Of a stretch of DNA of 17,172 bases, positions 14,873 to 17,172 are shown one piece after another (position 1 is the stretch's first letter; each line of letters opens with the position of its first letter). The stretch spans positions 1 through 17,172 of the forward strand of contig JADFMZ010000023.1 in the NCBI GenBank assembly GCA_022563615.1. The letters are read 5' to 3'. The notes under the pieces are model-generated. The model was not told where the DNA came from. It saw nothing but the letters and a program-made list of their open reading frames with translations, and did no database searches. Both the position numbers and the translations under genes were made by a program. Origin of the DNA: Planctomycetota bacterium. Its GTDB lineage: Bacteria; Planctomycetota; Phycisphaerae; UBA1845.

Positions 14873-15578
14873 GATCGGTATGCCCCCGCGTGAGCAATGA
14901 CACCATTTCCTCAACCTGCGTTTCCAGACTGGCATCCACGTCCGTGCGTTCGCTTTCCACGATGCATCCGCCCGGAGCGATGGAATCGTCCGCCACGATC
15001 GAGAACCCGGCGGCCGCCCGTACCCGGTCCAGCGTCGATTCCGCGAATGTCGTCATCGTCGCCAGATCATCCGAGTGAATCCTTACGGTCACATCCGTCC
15101 TGGAGGCGATCCGATCCAAGGCACGTTTCAGGTTTTCGATCACAGCCTCGTGATTCAATCGCCCGATGGCGAACGTCAACTTGCGGGCCAGTAATACGGC
15201 GAAATCCAACAGATCCTGTTCCGCGGCAATTCGCAGATCCTGCTTGATCCGGTCCATCTCTTCGACCACGCGCCGCATGTCCGACACGATGTCGGCATGG
15301 TCGCGTTGGAAACGTTCGATGGCCTCTGCATGCGCGGCTTCGCGCCCCTCCAGGGTGCCGGTTTCTCGACCTTTCGCATAACCGTTTTCATAGCCTGATT
15401 GACACGCCTCGCTGTAAAGTCGCTTTTCAGTTTCATGCGCTTGGGCGACGATTTCAGCGCCCTGGCGTCGCGCGTTCTCGATAACCTGGCGCGCTTCCGA
15501 AAGGTGGTCGGCGAGATCCACGGTGGTCAATCGCCTGAGCACCTTGCCGTGCATGCCGGCCTTAATCACTGTGGACAT
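14865..15578 (-). CDS. fliH: Flagellar export ATPase regulator FliH
   Basis: FliH dimers hold the FliI ATPase and link it to FliN in the C-ring. From the ATG at 15578 the product is 237 residues and starts MSTVIKAG, typical of FliH. It contains a glycine-repeat helix, with Gly at 62, 66, 70, 74 and 78 (GYENGYAKGRETGTLEG), a FliH hallmark. The C-terminal domain follows (LLDFAVLLARKLTF..., IVADDSIAPGGCIVES). The start has AGGGGAT six bases upstream. An in-frame ATG at 15665 has an even stronger site (GGAGGGG) and would add 29 Arg-rich residues not typical of FliH, so the start is not certain. The stop overlaps fliI. Confidence 0.93.
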   Translation of the reverse strand: MSTVIKAGMHGKVLRRLTTVDLADHLSEARQVIENARRQGAEIVAQAHETEKRLYSEACQSGYENGYAKGRETGTLEGREAAHAEAIERFQRDHADIVSDMRRVVEEMDRIKQDLRIAAEQDLLDFAVLLARKLTFAIGRLNHEAVIENLKRALDRIASRTDVTVRIHSDDLATMTTFAESTLDRVRAAAGFSIVADDSIAPGGCIVESERTDVDASLETQVEEMVSLLTRGHTDHA

Positions 15579-15738
15579 GAGGATCCCCTGCGCAAAGTGC
15601 CGGAATTGCAGCACCGCCCGCAACATCCCGCGCCGCGGGCGCCGGCGCGCGGTGATGCCACCCATCGGCTACCCCTCCCGCGCCGATCCACGGCCCAAAC
15701 CGCCGGACTCGGAGTATGCGCCTGGGCGCGAAATACGG
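15579..15738. other. fliG-fliH gap with GC-rich hairpin and alternative fliH start
   Basis: The 160-base gap holds a strong purine run (GGAGGGG) followed by the ATG at 15665, in frame with fliH. Between this and the chosen fliH start lies a perfect 7-base hairpin in very GC-rich sequence: CGCGCCG / CGGCGCG with a 7-base spacer. No T-run follows it. Depending on the true start it is either leader RNA or a coding extension. Confidence 0.4.
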
Positions 15739-16782
15739 TCATACAATCATCTCCTTCTCTCCTCCACGACCGGAGATGATGAGCTCCCCGGCATCCTCGA
15801 GCCGTCGCACGGCGTCGACGATCTTCTGCTGGGCGCCCTCCACGTCGCTGATTCGGACCGGACCCATGTATTCCATGTCTTCCTTGACCATTTGCGAAGC
15901 CCTATCGGACATGTTGCGGAAGATTTTGTCGCGCAGCTCCTCGCTGGCGGTTTTCAGAGCCAGGGACAAATCCTCCTGTTCCACCTCTTTGAGCACCTGC
16001 TGGATCCCTTTGTCGTTCACCAGAAGGATGTCCTCAAAAACGAACATCAAGCGTCGGATCTGCTCGACCAGATCGGGTTCCTGGGCCTCCATCGCTTCGA
16101 GGATTCCCTTTTCAGTCGCCCGGTCGGCCAGATTGAGCATTTCGGCTACGTTCTCGACTCCACCGGCCTTTTGGAATGTTTGCGACATGATGCCCGACAG
16201 GCGAAGCTCGAGCCCCTGCTCAACCTCGCGGATGACTTCCGGGTTGGTGTTGTCCATCGTGGCAATCCGGGCCACCACTTCAAGCTGCTTGTTCAGAGGC
16301 AAGCCCGCTAGGATATCCGCCGCTTTGGCCGACGTAAGGTGGGAAAGAATCAAAGCGATCGTCTGGGGATGCTCGTCCTGGATAAAGGTCATCAGGTTCT
16401 CCGAATCCGTCTTGGCGAGGAAGGAGAAGGGCTGGCGATGCACCTGATGCTCGATGATATTCATTATTTCCTTGGCTTGGTCCCCCGGGAGCGCTTTGTG
16501 CAGGAGCACCTTGGCGTACGCGAGCCCACCCTGTTTCACATGGGTCCGGGCCAGGGCGATGTTGTAGAACTCCTCGACGACCTTGCCGCGTTCCTCCTGC
16601 CCGACGATATCCAGGTGGGCAATTTCGCGCGTGATCTCTTCGATGATATCTTCGTTCAAGTGTCTCAGAACGGCTGCGGAAACTTCTTCGTCGAGGTTGA
16701 GCAGTAAGATGGCCGCCTTCGTGATTCCCTTCATACCGGCCGCGGCCGGTGTTTTCGTTCCTTCATTGCTCTCTTTACCCAT
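15739..16782 (-). CDS. fliG: Flagellar rotor protein FliG
   Basis: FliG is the rotor protein that receives torque from MotA and binds the MS ring (FliF) and the C-ring. The product is 347 residues, normal for the family. The N-terminal FliF-binding domain begins with GITKAAILLLNLDEEVSAAVLRHL. The middle domain carries the EHPQ motif at 137-140 followed by TIALILSHL, and the C-terminal torque domain has RRLMFVFEDILLVNDKGIQQVLKEV and charged residues along the next helices. The ATG at 16782 has GGGAG six bases upstream. fliF ends 30 bases upstream, consistent with the usual fliF-fliG pair. Confidence 0.97.
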   Translation of the reverse strand: MGKESNEGTKTPAAAGMKGITKAAILLLNLDEEVSAAVLRHLNEDIIEEITREIAHLDIVGQEERGKVVEEFYNIALARTHVKQGGLAYAKVLLHKALPGDQAKEIMNIIEHQVHRQPFSFLAKTDSENLMTFIQDEHPQTIALILSHLTSAKAADILAGLPLNKQLEVVARIATMDNTNPEVIREVEQGLELRLSGIMSQTFQKAGGVENVAEMLNLADRATEKGILEAMEAQEPDLVEQIRRLMFVFEDILLVNDKGIQQVLKEVEQEDLSLALKTASEELRDKIFRNMSDRASQMVKEDMEYMGPVRISDVEGAQQKIVDAVRRLEDAGELIISGRGGEKEMIV

Positions 16783-16812
16783 GCCCGGCTCCCGAACGAC
16801 GATCCTGCCTGT

Positions 16813-17172
16813 CTATGCTTCTTGAATCCAGCGACGGATGAGCTGTGCGGTCGATTCCGGATCATCCTCCACGAGCTTGGAAACCTCTCGACCCAGTTCC
16901 TGATACCGCAACGTTTCGTCATCGACTTCCTGCCCGGTCAAGAGGCTTCCGGATACCTCGGCCTGACCGACGGGTTGGCGCCCCACGGTCAAAACCTGCT
17001 CCTCATGAGGCGGATCGTCTGAATTGAGCCCCTGCCGCGCGTCGATGTCCGACGGAATCGGCGTCGCCTTCTTGATAATGCGCATCAACATCATCAAACT
17101 CATCAGCGCCAAGACAGTCAGCCCGACTTGTCCGGCGTAGTCCTGAGCGAGCGCGAACGGGCTGAATCCGTC
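16813..17172 (-). CDS. fliF: MS-ring protein FliF, C-terminal end (runs off right edge)
   Basis: The last 119 codons of fliF are visible; the start lies outside the window. FliF forms the MS ring in the inner membrane and binds FliG through its C-terminus. The visible part contains the second transmembrane helix (QVGLTVLALMSLMMLMRIIKKA), a cytoplasmic linker, and a C-terminal FliG-binding helix ending YQELGREVSKLVEDDPESTA then QLIRRWIQEA. This matches the general FliF ending (xxLVxxDPExxAxxLRxWL). Its position directly upstream of fliG supports the call. Confidence 0.93.
   Translation of the reverse strand, partial: DGFSPFALAQDYAGQVGLTVLALMSLMMLMRIIKKATPIPSDIDARQGLNSDDPPHEEQVLTVGRQPVGQAEVSGSLLTGQEVDDETLRYQELGREVSKLVEDDPESTAQLIRRWIQEA

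Overview
The window is a single block of flagellar genes, all read from the minus strand, so transcription runs from high to low coordinates. In transcription order the genes are: fliF (3' end only), fliG, fliH, fliI, fliJ, a motE/ylxF-like gene, fliK, flgD, flgE, flbD, motA, motB, fliL, a fliN/fliY-like gene, fliO, fliP, fliQ, fliR, flhB and flhA (5' part only). Both outer genes run off the window. No tRNA, rRNA, transposase, CRISPR array or plus-strand gene could be supported. No gap between genes reaches 300 bases.

Right part (about 12.2-17.2 kb): MS ring (FliF), rotor (FliG), and the export ATPase with its stator and stalk (FliH, FliI, FliJ), followed by a one-TM coiled-coil protein of the MotE/YlxF type. 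Middle (8.4-12.2 kb): hook-length ruler (FliK), hook cap (FlgD), hook protein (FlgE) and the small protein FlbD. Then comes the stator with an associated protein (MotA, MotB, FliL; 6.0-8.1 kb) and the C-ring protein FliN (5.25-5.97 kb). Left part (1-5.06 kb): the membrane export gate FliO, FliP, FliQ, FliR, FlhB and FlhA. Most junctions are short gaps or stop/start overlaps, so most of the block is probably one or a few long operons. The longer gaps (fliH-fliG 160, flbD-motA 155, fliO-fliN 197, fliP-fliQ 143, fliK-flgD 62 bases) are where repeats and hairpins occur.

Organism: the DNA is GC-rich, and the order flgD-flgE-flbD-motA-motB-fliL-...-fliO-P-Q-R-flhB-flhA resembles that of spirochetes and, without motAB, Bacillus and Clostridium. 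The GC-rich sequence and the short 'cacgggtt-aca-aacccgtg' palindromes between genes make a planctomycete or related phylum my best guess. This is inference and was not tested.

Main points for a second look: (1) fliM is missing from its usual place between fliL and fliN, and the fliN product carries two tandem copies of a QSDIDALLG-type motif resembling the FliM/FliY N-terminal CheY-P-binding segment. (2) A compound palindromic repeat lies between fliP and fliQ. (3) A near-perfect 39-bp palindrome abuts the flgD ribosome-binding site, and a related sequence lies inside the 3' tail of fliI.
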